This document shows, one piece after another, positions 1 to 12,480 of a DNA stretch of 64,000 bases (positions are counted from its first letter, which is position 1; every line of letters starts with the position of its first letter). Under the pieces are notes generated by a model that saw only the letters and a list, made by a program, of their open reading frames with translations, was not told the origin of the DNA and searched no databases. The position numbers were made by a program, and so were the translations under genes. Source of the stretch: Pezicula radicicola (Eukaryota > Ascomycota > Leotiomycetes > Helotiales > Dermateaceae); contig PDUO01000115.1 of the NCBI GenBank assembly GCA_003008705.1, positions 3,947-67,946 on the forward strand. The letters run 5' to 3'.

Positions 1-1705
1 TAAACTAAGTTTATAAAATACTTAAGAAAGAAAGGAATAAACTTAATATAGAGATTATAAAACTTAGAGAAGAGAAGGATATAATAAAGATTAATTACCT
101 CTAATATATTTAACTATTATAGATAATCTATTATATAGATAACTATACTATCTACTACTCTTCTAAGAAGGGATTAGATTATTAGCTAAGTAGAAGGAAA
201 CCTATCTATTAAACTAATATATCTTATATATCTAATAAAGTAACTTTAATCCTAGAAGCTTTATTATTAAAAAACTAAGAGACCTTAATAGTAGAAGACT
301 ATTACTAAGTAATTATAAAGAGTCTAGGAACCTATATAATAAGAGAGAATTATATATAGTAGGAAAAGGATAGTAGCTTTTTCTAATAGTCTAGATTAGT
401 AGATAAGTACTATAAGTAATAATAGACTTAGATATAATAGATAATTTTATTAATATAAGTATAATACTAGATAAAGGATTTATAGTCCTAAAGAAATAAG
501 AGTTATATTATCTAAGTATTATTAATAGAGAGTTAATTAGATTAAATAAGGGAATAGTAACCTATAAGACTAATTAATTAATTATAAAAATATTAAAAGG
601 ATATATTAAAGAGATATAACTAGATCTTATTACTTTAAAGACTTATTTAATAATTCTTAGTATACCTTAGTTAAAAACTTATAATCCCTAGATTAACTAG
701 TAGAAAGAGTAGATTATTATAAACTAATACTAGTATATTAATAACTATATAGTACTTTTAGGAGATAAGATATCTCTAGACTAAGAGGAGTTATATATAA
801 CTTTTAATAAACTAGAGGACTTAGTCTAAGCCTTTATATTAAAATAAATACTAATAATATATAAGGAATATAAGTTACTATTCTAGGAAGAGTCTAGGAA
901 TAAGGTACTTCTAGAGTACTAGCTATAAGACTATAAAATACCTATTAAGTTAAAAAAGAGTTTAATATTTAGATCTATTTACTAACTCTTAGAGAAAGAG
1001 TTAAATAACCTTAAGATATATATTAATAAAAACCTAAAGAAAGGATATATATAACTATTTATATTACTAGTAGTAAGTCTAATCCTATATATACTAAAAC
1101 TAAATAGTATACTTTATCTCTATATAGACTATTAATAACTTAATAGTATTACTATTAAAGATAAATATCTACTACCCTTAATTAATAAACTATATAATAG
1201 AATATAAGATATTAAGATCTTTATAAACTTAGATATATAAGGAGTATATAGTATTATCTAGATAAAAAAGAGTAATAAGTAGAAAATAATATTTAGAATA
1301 TACTATAGTTTATTTAAGTATTTAATTATACTATTTAGACTTATAAATATACTAGTATTATACTAAAGGATAATTAATAAATAACTATATAAATATCTTA
1401 ATATCTTTATAGTTATTTACTTAGATAATATACTTATCTTTTTTAAGATAAAGACTAAGTATATAAAGTATATTAAGAAAGTATTAGAGAAGCTTAAAAA
1501 GGTAAAGCTTCTTATTAAACTAGAAAAATATAAGTTTTATAAAACTAAACTTAAGTTTCTAGAGTTTATTATAGGGATTAATAGAATCTATATAGATATA
1601 ACTAAGGTTAATATAGTACTTATATAACTAGAACTAAAAATAGTTAAAGAAGTATAAGTTTTTTTAAGATTTATAAACTTTTACTAAAGATTTATTAAAG
1701 ACTAT
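1..1705 (+). mobile_element. Ty3/gypsy element A, left part (RIP-degraded)
   Basis: This is the left part of an old LTR retrotransposon that runs off the window start. The plus strand still translates, with many stops, as a gypsy pol: the reverse transcriptase palm appears around 1405-1430 as Y-L-D-N, where active enzymes have Y-x-D-D, so the second Asp codon has become Asn by a G-to-A change. The sequence ends at 1705 in the conserved segment just before RNase H (R-F-I-K-D-Y) and resumes at 7703, because element B is inserted here. Base composition is extreme: long TA-rich runs and almost no CpG. Family assignment comes from pol motif order and the chromodomain in the right part. The 5' LTR and gag would lie left of the window. 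Confidence 0.85.
1701..1705. repeat. Target-site duplication, left copy (ACTAT)
   Basis: Five bases directly before the 5' LTR of element B. The same five bases follow the 3' LTR at 7703-7707. Removing one copy and element B restores the continuous reverse-transcriptase-to-RNase-H reading frame of element A. Confidence 0.88.
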
Positions 1706-1921
1706 TATAACGATTCTAACAATATACCTATTTCTCAGGGCGGCCCGGCTAAATAGAAGATTATTATCCCGAGCCGGAAGCCACTAAGAATCGTTATATA
1801 ATATCACTTCTTGTATATAGATAAAGCTTCTCTTAAGCTCTCTCCCCTTCTTAGTTTAGAATTCTATATATTTTCTACCCTTATAACTTATATAGTTGTA
1901 GCCTAAGTATAGATTGTTATA
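1706..1921 (+). repeat. 5' LTR of element B (216 bp)
   Basis: It begins TATAACGATTCT and ends GATTGTTATA, which fits ancestral TGTAAC...GTTACA ends after C-to-T change. It aligns over its whole length, without gaps, with 7487-7702. The roughly two dozen differences I see are all transitions. The first 93 bp carry an inner inverted repeat: bases 1706-1717 are the reverse complement of 1787-1798. Confidence 0.93.
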
Positions 1922-1989
1922 TTATTCTAGACTTACTGAACTACTTCTAGGAAAGAAATATAATATCCTGAATAAATAAACTAGAACTC

Positions 1990-3400
1990 GAACTAGAACT
2001 AGAACTACCTTAATATATAGATATAGAACAAAACCCTAGAACTAGAACTAAAGCTCTGAATTACTTTATAAAAGAACTAGAAGCCTAGAAAACTAGAACC
2101 AGAACCTTGGACTCTTAAAAGACCTAGATGTCTATTTAACCCTAAAAGAAAAGAACCCTGAAACTATGACCCAGTGGACCTATATAACTAAAACTATAGC
2201 TCCGCCCCGGAAAGGAAAGGAAGCCGCTAGTACTATAGCTAAGTTCTCTAGATCGTCTACTTCCCGGACTACTCTAGTAGGAGACCTAGAACCTGATATA
2301 GAACTAGATATAGAAATTAAATAGTTGTATCAAGAGAACTCAGAACTAACCTAGTTATTACTTGAAGCTAAGGCGGAGACTCGAGCCTAGGGGAGGGCTC
2401 GACCTTTACTAGAATTAAATAACTAGAATAGCCTTATTACTAAGCTAGTTAAAGTACTAACTATAACCTATCAAGGAAATACTAGTAGTACTATCCTGTC
2501 TATAGAAAGAGAGCCCTATTAGTCTAAGTCAAAAGTCCTCTATAAGGTTATTGAACTCAATAATAGTACTACTCCTACCTTCGAATTATAGAAGATCTAA
2601 GTTAAAGGAAGGCTTGATAGGAATAGTAACTACTACCTTACCGAAAAGGCCTATATACTCTTTATATTTAGAAGTACTACTAGAAAAGCTCAGAGCTACT
2701 TAATAGCTTACTTTAGATCAAGAGTAGCTGAGAGCTATTACTTTTAGACTACTAAAGAAATAATTAATTACCTCGCTAGTATCTACGAGAATAATAATAA
2801 GGTTAGTAATACTTGTAATAAGTTTAACTCCCTCTATATAAAAAAAGATAAGGTATTCTTTAATTTCTATTTAGAGTTCTTATACCTTACTAGTCTTGGT
2901 TAGATCTATACTAGTGAGTTGAAGTCAACCCTTAAATAATAGATTACCCCGGAACTACTTCGTCTTACCTTACCTATATACTCCTAGAGTAAGGACTATA
3001 AAAGCTTTACTTGTGAATATATATTCCTGGATAAATCCTTAAGGATTCTAAAGACTTATGAATCCTACTACTAGGCTAAGCTAAAGAAAGTAGAGAATAC
3101 TAGTAGTTGGCGGAAGCCTATTATAAAAAAGATAATAACTCTTAGTGGTACCAGAGAGGCTACTACCCTAGACCGTGAGAGAAGTATTAGTACCCGTCTA
3201 TACCCTACCTACGAGAATACTAAGAAATAGAAACTCTCGAATAAAGGTAGGTACTTTATCTATAAGGAAACTAGATATATAGCTAGAGCTTACCTATACA
3301 AGAAAACTAGCCTAAATAAGGTTAATAAATCAAGAAACGAGGAGTCCTAGAGAAAGTCTCCCCTCTAGAATATAAAGTATTATATAAAATTAACTTAAGA
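1990..3400 (+). pseudogene. gag of element B (broken)
   Basis: This is a capsid-type gag relic with many in-frame stops. Near its end, at about 3250-3305, is a recognisable zinc knuckle in which the ligands have been replaced: the pattern expected as C-x2-C-x4-H-x4-C reads Y-x2-Y-x4-Y-x4-Y, that is Cys and His codons turned into Tyr codons by G-to-A and C-to-T change. The ends are approximate because no frame stays open. Confidence 0.75.
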
Positions 3401-3439
3401 TAATTAATAGAAGGATAGGCTTTTATTATTCCTTATATA

Positions 3440-6400
3440 TTAGCCTATAATAGAATTACTTTCTCAATTGATACTCTCTGTAATACTAGAGTAAATAGGT
3501 TTCTTTTTATTGATTCCTAGTACCTTAAAAAACTATAACGATTCTATAAAATTAAGATAGAAGAACTACCTTCCCCTTACTAAGTAAGAGGGTATAACGG
3601 AAAACTTAGAAAACCTATTATATACTTTATATAACTAGTCTTATATATAGATAGAAGAAGACTAATAAGTATACCTTTCTATATACTTAACCTTAGAAAA
3701 TAAAAAGTAATACTTAGAAGAAAATAGTTATTATACTTTAGAATTAATCTCTAGGTAGCTAAGAGAGCCCTAAGCTAGTCTATAGATATACTACTAATAT
3801 TACTCTTCTCCTAAGAAATTTTAATTAACTAACAATAGATTAATAATAAGAAATATCAACTAAACCTACTCTTCCAGAAGGATATAAACCAGAGAGAGAA
3901 GCTCTTTATAATTGAAGATACCCGAAGAAAGGCTGGATATACTAGTCTCCGACCCTAGAAGATACTAATATATAAAGAACTATTTAACCCGGCCACTAAG
4001 GAAAATCAAGAAGAGTTACTATCGACTACTAAGAGAAAGAAAACCCGCTGGATACTGATACTTAGAAGAAGAACCTATAAATAGGATATTTACGATAGCC
4101 TAAGAACTATAGAATATAATCTCTATAAGATACCCGACCTAGAAGAAATAGAGGAACTAAATAGTAACGAAGAGCTAGAGGAGGCTTATAAGCTAGTCTC
4201 TATTGATATCACCGAAATTAGTACCCTGGTGTATACCCTCTATACCTAAAGAAAAAAGGACTCCTTGTTTATTACTAGTATATATAAAATCAACTATTAC
4301 CTCAAGGACTATATAACTAAAGAAGACCTTAAGGAAGATAAACGTCTAGTAAAGAAGAATCTCCTAGATAAATATAGGAGGTATAAAGATATCTTCTCCA
4401 AGGCTACTTTAGATATACTCCCGCTATATTATAATATTAACTTTAAGATTAAACTTAAATCAGAAAATACCCTTGGATTTAGTCTATTATATAATATAAC
4501 TACCACTAAACTCGAGGCTATAAAGGCTTACCTAGAAGAGAACCTAGTAAAAGGCTTTATTACTCTAAGCTAGACCCCTTTTACATCTCCTATACTTTTT
4601 GTCTATAAACTAAGTAATGGACTTTATTTCTATATCAACTTTCGAAAATTAAATATAATAACTTAGAAAGACTAGTACCTATTACCATTGATAGATAAGA
4701 CCTTGGCCTGGATTAACAGAGCTAAAATCTTCACTAAGCTCGATATTCAATAAGTATTCCACCGAATTCGAATTCACCCTAACTCTAAAGAGCTAACTAT
4801 ATTCTATATATATTATAGAGCCTTCAAGTATAAAGTACTCCCCTTTGGATTAACTAATGGACCTACTATATATTAATATTATATAAATAATATTTTATTT
4901 AAGTACCTAGATAACTTTTATACTACCTACTTAGACGATATCTTAATCTACTCAGAAGACCCCCTCGAATATATAGAATATATATATAAAGTACTTAAAA
5001 GACTATATAAAGTAGGCCTCTAAGCTAATATTAAGAAATATAAGTTCAATATTACTAGGATAAAATACCTAGGGTTTATTATTAGTACTACTAGTATTGA
5101 AGTCAACCCTGAAAAAGTAAAAGTTATAAAAGACTAGAGAGTACCTAGAACTATACAAGCTATATAATCCTTCCTTGGATTCTATAACTTCTACTAGAGG
5201 TTTATTAAAGACTATAGTCTAGTTACTAGATTATTAACTAGGTTAACTAGAAAAGTAGTACCCTTTGATTTTAACTAGGACTATAAGACTACCTTTCGAA
5301 GACTAAAAGATATACTAATGAATACCTCTGTATTATACTATTATAGCCTAGAACTAGAAACCATGATTGAAATAGATACTTCTGATAGAGTTATAGTAGG
5401 AATACTATCGTAGAAATAATTAGATAGTGATTAGTACCTAGTAGCCTACTTTTTAAAAACAATAGCCCTGGTAGAACTAAACTACTAGATATATAATAAG
5501 GAAATACTAGCTATCGTTAAGTCTCTCTCTCACTAGAGAGTGGAAACCGTAGGATCCCTATATTAAATCTAAATTATTACTAACTATAAGACCCTAGAAT
5601 ACTTTATATCAATGAAATAACTAAACTTATATTAAGCTTAATAGACTGAATTCTTATCTAAATTCTTCTTCACGATTATATACTAACCTAGTAAGAAAAA
5701 CGAATATACCGATACCCTTATATATAGGGAATAAGATATTAGACCCTAAGAGATTACTAAAAGTAAATACCGAATCTAGATATTACTAACTCTAGATTAA
5801 CTTAACCTATAGATACTAAGTAATATAACCTTATACAAATTCAAAGAAATTAAAGACCTTACCCCTATAGAATCTCCTATCAATATTATAGATTAAATCT
5901 TATCTATAAACAGAGATAGTCTAACCCTTACTAATAAAAGAAAAAAGGCCGAGAGAGGTAACTAAGATTAGACTATAGGTAATAGATTACTATTTTAGAG
6001 AAAGTATCTAGTAGTACTAGATAAACTATTTTCCCTACCCGGCGGGTTAAACTAGTATTTTACCTTAAGAATATACTTAATCCAGGAAGTCTATAATTAG
6101 GTATTAATAGTATACCTAAGTCTAAAGAAGATAATATCCCTACTAGCTATATAGTACTACTAGAAAGGAATAGTCTTAGATATAAAAATATATATTAATA
6201 ATTACTATATATATAGGAGATCCTATAACCCCCGAGATAAGACCCCTAGTTACCTAAACCTACTACCTATTCTAGAAAGACTATAGTAGTATATTATAAT
6301 AGACTTTAAGTCCTTCCCGAAAGATAAGTATAGATTCAATAATATCCTTATAGTAATAGACTACTTTAGTAAATAAGTTATATCGGTCCTCTATAATAAG

Positions 6401-7380
6401 ACTATAAATATAAAAGAGCTAGCCTAGCTATATATTTCGAATATATACTATTATAAAGGTACCCTAATATCGATTATCTTAGACTATAGACCCTAATTTA
6501 TATTAGACTTTTAGAACGAATTCTATAGAATCTTAGGTATAAAAATTAAACTTTCAATAGCCTACTATACCTAGATAGATAGCTAGATTAAAATTATAAA
6601 CTAGTATATTAACTAATAACTCCGACCCTATATAAGCTACTACCAAGACGATTGGTTAGACTTACTCCTAATTATAGATTATACCTAATTAGTTTTACTA
6701 TATAAGAGTCTTAGAATATCTCCCTTTGAACTATTAAATAGATACCCGCCTAGAACCTCTTTCAATTAGAATCAACCTGAAGAGCCAACGTCGGCGAAGG
6801 AACGTCTAAACGTCCAGGAAGCCTAAAATATAGCTAGAAGAATATATAATACCTAGGAAAAGGTAAAAGAGATTCTATAGGCCTTGTAGAAAAAGAAACA
6901 ACGTGATATAAACCAACACCGACGAGTAATAAACTAGAAAGTAAAGGACAAAGTATAGATTATAATACGGAACTAGAAGATATAGAGACCTAGTTGAAAG
7001 TTAGACTACTAAATAGCCGGTCTATACCTAGTACTAGCCTAGGAAGGAAACAACTATAGAATCGATCTATTATAATCAATGAATATCTACCCTGTATTCT
7101 CACTGGATAAGCTCAGGAAGGCTACTAATAACTTATTACCTAGTCAAGAAGTAGAAGAACTATCTAGTATCGTTATTATAAATAACGATAAGTAGGAAGT
7201 TGAAAAGATCCTTATAGTCAAGAAAATATATAATAGTCTACTCTACTATATCTAATAGACTAGTTTCAACGAAGATCCTGAATAGTACCCTGTATCTAAC
7301 TTGAAATATAGTCCTTATATACTCCGAAAGTTCTACCTTAATAACCCTAACCTCCCTAGACCTCTATAACGGCTCCTTAA
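3440..7380 (+). pseudogene. pol of element B (protease, RT, RNase H, integrase, chromodomain; broken)
   Basis: Domain order is protease (about 3465-3500, active-site D-T-G read as N-T-R), the stretch leading into reverse transcriptase (a surviving open frame at 4265-4573), reverse transcriptase with an intact Y-L-D-D at about 4928-4940, RNase H (about 5270-5720), integrase (about 6060-6760) and a chromodomain-like end (about 7190-7330, with G-F-N-E-D-P-E and S-P-Y-x-L-R-K). In the integrase core the first two Asp positions look retained, but the Glu of the D,D-E triad is Lys (about 6590). Stops throughout make it non-coding. This order with a terminal chromodomain defines the chromovirus branch of Ty3/gypsy. 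Confidence 0.85.
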
Positions 7381-7471
7381 ATAGATATAATACTATAATA
7401 ATAGTATCAACAATTATAATAAATTAAACAATAATAGACCTATAGAAATATACTCGAGGGCGAGCTTTTTC

Positions 7472-7483
7472 AGGAGGGGGGGG
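7472..7483 (+). other. Polypurine tract of element B
   Basis: AGGAGGGGGGGG lies three bases before the 3' LTR, where plus-strand DNA priming takes place in LTR retrotransposons. It is the only long G run in the element, which confirms the plus orientation and the LTR boundary. Confidence 0.8.
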
Positions 7484-7486
7484 TAA

Positions 7487-7702
7487 TATAATAATTCTAA
7501 CAATATACTTATTTCTTAGGGTAGCCTAGCTAAATAGAAGATTATTATCCTAAGCCGGAAGCTACTAAGAATCGTTATATAATATTACTTCTTATATATA
7601 GATAAAGCTTCTCTTAAGCTCTCTCCCCTCCTTAGTCTAGAATTCTATATATTTTCTACCTCTATAACTTATATAACTATAGCCCAAGTATAGGTTATTA
7701 TA
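7487..7702 (+). repeat. 3' LTR of element B (216 bp)
   Basis: This is the direct-repeat partner of 1706-1921, identical in length. It starts TATAATAATTCT and ends GGTTATTATA and is followed by the target-site copy ACTAT. It shows further C-to-T and G-to-A changes relative to the 5' LTR (for example CG to TA near the start), and the 5' LTR is changed at other positions, so both copies were mutated after insertion. Confidence 0.93.
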
Positions 7703-7707
7703 ACTAT
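7703..7707. repeat. Target-site duplication, right copy (ACTAT)
   Basis: Second copy of the 5-bp target site, directly after the 3' LTR of element B. A 5-bp duplication is usual for Ty3/gypsy integrases. Confidence 0.88.
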
Positions 7708-9740
7708 TTAAAGATTACTTAACTACTTATAGAACTTATAAGAAAGGAATAGAAATTTAAATAGAACTAAAAGACTTAGAAAGTATTTAATATACTTAAA
7801 TAAAGGTTTATATCTATACTAATACTAGTTATCTTTAATTTAGAATAATAAATTATCTTAGAAATTAATATATTAGATTTTACTATAGGAGTTTATCTAG
7901 AATAACTTAATAAAGAGAGAAAATTAAAACTAGTTATATATTACTCTTAGAAGATAATATCTATAGAGTTAAACTATAATATATATAATAAAGAACTATT
8001 AACTATTATAGTTACTTTTAAATAATAAAGAGTCTATTTAGAGAGATCTAAGTATATAGTCTAGATATAGATAAACTATAAGAACCTTATATCCTTTATA
8101 ATAATAAAAATCCTTAACTAGAGATAAGTTAGATAATTAGAAAAGCTATCTACTTATAACTTTACTATTATATATAGAAGAGGATCTAAGAATACTTAAG
8201 TTAATACTTTAAGTTAAAGATAAGACTATACTAGAAAAATAATAAAAAGACTAAAAGTAATACTTAAGTAAAATAAAGAAAACTTAGAATATAATTATAA
8301 ACTCCTAGTTATAATATTAATAGTAGAAGATAAGGAATTAGAAGACTAGATTAAATAAGTATATAGTATAGATAAATATACCTCTTGAATCCTTAAGGAA
8401 CTAATAAAAGAGTTCTTAAGTAATTAAATAGAATTATTATAATTTAAGGGATTAGTCTATATATTAGTAAAACTATAAAAGGGTTTTATATAAGAATAAT
8501 ACTTATTACTAATCTATAGATATTAAGGAATTAATAAAACCTTTAATTAGATTATATAAGATTATTACTTCCTAAGTATAAGGAAGTAAATAAAGTAAAT
8601 AATTATAGAATATAATCTATATAATAAAAGTAAGATTAACTAGTACTTACTATATAGATTACTATAACTACTACTAGTATTAGAAAGGTTATAAAGATTA
8701 ATTATATTTAACTTTATTATTAAGTTATTATCTTTTAAAGAACTAATAATAAAGATTATCTATAACTCTATTTAGATAATTATAGATAAATTAACTAAGT
8801 ATAAATACTTTATACTATATAAAGAAAGTAATAATACTAGAGAGCTAATATATATATTCTTTAAAATAGTTATTAACTAATATAAATTACTAAAAGAAAT
8901 TATATTAGATAAAGATAAACTCTTTATATTAAAATTCTAGATATTACTTATAATATAACTTAGAGTAAAATATAAGTTATCTATAATATTTTATTTATAA
9001 ATAGATAGATAGATAGAATAATTAAATTAGATATTAGAATAATACTTATATAATTATATTAATTAATAATAAGATAACTAGATAAAACTATTACTACTAG
9101 TATAGTTTATATATAATAGTACTATAAGTAAATCTATTAGTATATTACTATTCTTTATAAATTATAGATATTAACTAAAAGCTTATTAATAACTATAACT
9201 AGATAAAGAGAAAGTCTAATAAGCTATAGTTATAGTAAGTAATTTATAGAAATTATATTAGTATCTAGTAAAAGAGATTAAGTTCTATAATCTAAGAATA
9301 ATAAAATATATAAACTAGAAGTATAGTATAAGACCTCTACTAGAGAGAGGGAATAAAATATACCTATTATAAAAAAATATTAGAATAATATAATTAAGTA
9401 TAAAACTTAACTTTAAGAAGTTAGAACTATTTAAGATATTAGAAAGAATTAAACTAGTTAATTATTATATTAAACTATCTAAGAAATCTTAACTATACTC
9501 TATATTCTATATATTATTATTAGAGTTAGTAAAAGGAAATATACTAGTAGTAATAGATATTAAACTCCTATCTAAAAATAATCTAGATATATATAATATA
9601 GAAAAAATAATAAATACTAGAACTAATAAAGAAGGTTAGTAAGAATATCTTATTAAGTAAAAGGGATATATAGAAATAGATAATATATAAGAATCTATAG
9701 AAAACCTTAACTACTCTATAAAGCTTATATAGTTCTACTA
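7703..9740 (+). mobile_element. Ty3/gypsy element A, right part (RNase H, integrase, chromodomain)
   Basis: The reading frame broken at 1705 resumes here and runs, with many stops, through RNase H, integrase and a C-terminal chromodomain at about 9590-9735. The chromodomain is recognisable from Y-N-I-E-K-I-I-N-T-R and Y-L-I-K-x-K-G-Y, with Trp codons turned to TAG. So element A is also a chromovirus, but the two protein sequences are clearly different and A is far more AT-rich. The 3' LTR of A should lie beyond 9740, but I could not delimit it. Confidence 0.8.
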
Positions 9741-12480
9741 GAGTTAACCTTAGTTTCTTATAGTATTAGAAGAGAATTAAACTAAATACTAGAAGATCTA
9801 AACCTAGTCTAGAAAGACTTAGAGAGTCTAGAGAAGACCTTAGGGTTAATAGAAGAATCGTCTAGAAAGATAGAGACCTTATCTAGATAAACTATAGACT
9901 ACTCTAACCTTATAACCTTTATATACTCCTCTATCTCCTTTATATCTAACTCTTTAAGAGTTATAATATCTAATTTAATTATTTTTTATTTATACTCTTC
10001 TAGTATCTTTTCTAACTTTAATAGATAAAGGACTTTTACTATTACCTTATTATACTTATTATATAGTTTCTTATATTAATAATTAATTAATATTTAATTA
10101 TTTATTATAAGTAGTCTTTATTAAAAATTATAATTTATCTTTCTATAGTAAATATATTTAAAATACTAAGAAGTAAAGATACTAACTATAATATAATAAT
10201 ACTTAGAGTAAAGATAGAAATTATAGAGAGATATTTCTTTAGTAATAGAAGATTATTTAACCTTTAGAGTAAGAGTAATTTACTAAAGATATTTTATATT
10301 CTTTTTAGAAGTTATAATAGAAAGGGAAATAAAACTATAACTATTATTAGAGGTTTATAAACTACTAATTAAGTATAAGGATATACTAGCTAGATAGAGG
10401 ATAGTATTATAAATATAGTAAGTCTCTTAGTCTAAGGCTTAGTTATAGCTCTATATAGAGAATAGTATAAAGAACTATAAGTATATAAGATAAGGAGATT
10501 ATATAATAAGATTATATAATAAGGATTATAGATTATATTAGATTATAATAATCTAGTATAAGTAGATTATACTAGATTATAATAATCTAGAGTAATCTAT
10601 AAATATAAAGGTTCTATATAAGTAGTAGTTATTTCCTTAATAGATAGAAGCTTTATATTTAACTTAAATATAATATCTTAACTTATACTTAGTAACTTAA
10701 TAATATTATTACCTCTTAACTTAGTAATAGTATCCTTATCTTATAATCTAAAATCTAAAATTACCTCTTTTAACTAATACTAGACTAAAGGACTACTATA
10801 TATTATACTTAGACTCTTTCTTAAACTTCTTATTTTTCTCTATATAACTATTAGCTCTAGTTATAAAAGTTTCTATCTTAGTCTTAATATCTAGATCCTT
10901 TATAGCTTCTTCTACTATAGTTTTCTTATTTAGATCTAAATTAAAGTTTCTAGTTTTAATTAAATATAAGTAATCTAAGTATTATATTTTCTCTTTATAG
11001 AAGTATATAAAAAACTATTATTTTAAATTAGAACTCTAGGATCTATTACCTTAATTATTATACCCTTAGAGGGTTAAAAATATTATATAAGAATAAGAAT
11101 ATCTAGTTAATTACTTAGTAGCTTCTAGGGCTCTCTAGTAGTTTTAGAAATTATTTACTAGTTTATAAAATAATTAGAGATTCTTACTAATATTAATCTA
11201 TTTTCTAATAGTTATATAGACTATAGTTAACTAATTAGAGTTAAAATAGTTTACTACTAGTATAAAATTAATATAGATTTAGTTTAAATTAATAATAATT
11301 AATTAGTATTTATAACTATTAGAATAAATATTCTTTTATTCCTAGAGTTATTTATTAATATCTTAATTCTTATTAGTCTTTTTAAGGTTATCTAAATATT
11401 TTTTTATATCTATAATTTAATTAATAGTTCTTAGCTTTAGTCTTCCCTAGAGGAATTAAAGTTATCTCTAGATACTAGTATTATTTATAATATTATTTAG
11501 ATAGGTTTTAGATATTATTTAAGTAATATAGATATTAATATTCTAAATTATTAATAGTAGAGTTTAAGTATTAGATTACTTAATTTTCTATTTACTAATT
11601 TCTAAATTATATAAATTTAAAGTAAACTAATATCTAATATTCTATATAGCTATCTCTAAGCTAGTAGAGAGAGTTATCTTAGTTAATATAAAGAGTCTTA
11701 TAAACCTAGTAGATATTATAAGTAAAGTAAACTCTTTATTTAGATTTAGATTAATAAATAACTAAGTATTTACTCTATTAGATTAAACTATTTTATTAAT
11801 TATATTAAACTATATATTCTAGTTCTTTAGTATATTTAAATAAATTAAATCCTTAGTAATTTTAAATAATTTAAATAATATACTAAACTAAGTAATAATA
11901 ATAGAATTATCTAAATAGATAGTTTATATTTAATAGTTTATAATAAACTAGTATAGACTATAGAATATTAAATTAAAGTACTATATAGTAAATTAAATAA
12001 ATTAAATAAATTTAATAAATTTAAATTAATTTAAATTATTAGATTAAATTAATTAAATTTAATAAGAAAATTAATCTAAGATATTAAAAAGATATAAGTA
12101 ATAAATAAAATAAGATTTAAATAAATACTAATTATAATAGAAATAAAGTAATAAATATTACTTAAATAATTAATACCTTAGAGTAATAAATAAAACTCTT
12201 ATTAATTAATATAAAATTATTTAATTTTAATAGAAAATAAAGGTATTTATTATAAAGAAGTAATAACTAGACTTATAACTATAAACCCTTAATTATCTTA
12301 AATATATAGTATATAGAGAAAGTATAGAATATAATAAAAATTATAAATAAAGACTTTATTATTTACCTCTATTAGATAAGAGGAAGCTTAGATTTATATA
12401 TTAAAGGAGAGGTACCTAAAATAGACCTAGATCTATATAAAATAAGGTATTTAAGGTATTGATCTATTAATATAAAAATA
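9741..12480. repeat. AT-rich RIP-degraded repeat sediment, unclassified
   Basis: A continuous AT-rich stretch with no open frame. Parts of it, roughly 9760-10080 and 10840-11000, read more protein-like on the minus strand, suggesting one or more elements in the opposite orientation, but I cannot name a family. It holds near-palindromes built on the motif ATTATAATAAT (10540-10600) and a run made almost only of A and T (11990-12070). The change to ordinary composition occurs within about 12480-12560. Confidence 0.6.

Larger units (their letters stand above)
1706..7702 (+). mobile_element. Ty3/gypsy chromovirus, element B (complete, RIP-degraded)
   Basis: This is a full-length, 5997-bp LTR retrotransposon: 216-bp LTRs at both ends, a gag with a ruined zinc knuckle, protease, reverse transcriptase, RNase H, integrase and a C-terminal chromodomain-like region, all reading on the plus strand. 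It is flanked by a 5-bp target duplication, ACTAT (1701-1705 and 7703-7707). It is inserted in element A, whose reading frame continues on the other side. Stops are frequent and mostly TAG or TAA where related proteins have Trp or Gln, the mark of RIP. It keeps more G+C and CpG than element A, so it has been less heavily mutated. It cannot encode working proteins. Confidence 0.93.

Noticed and set aside
4265..4573. A 102-codon open frame taken as a small gene
   Set aside because: It lies in the pol of element B, just before the reverse transcriptase, and is the only part of that frame without a stop; it is a relic, not a gene.
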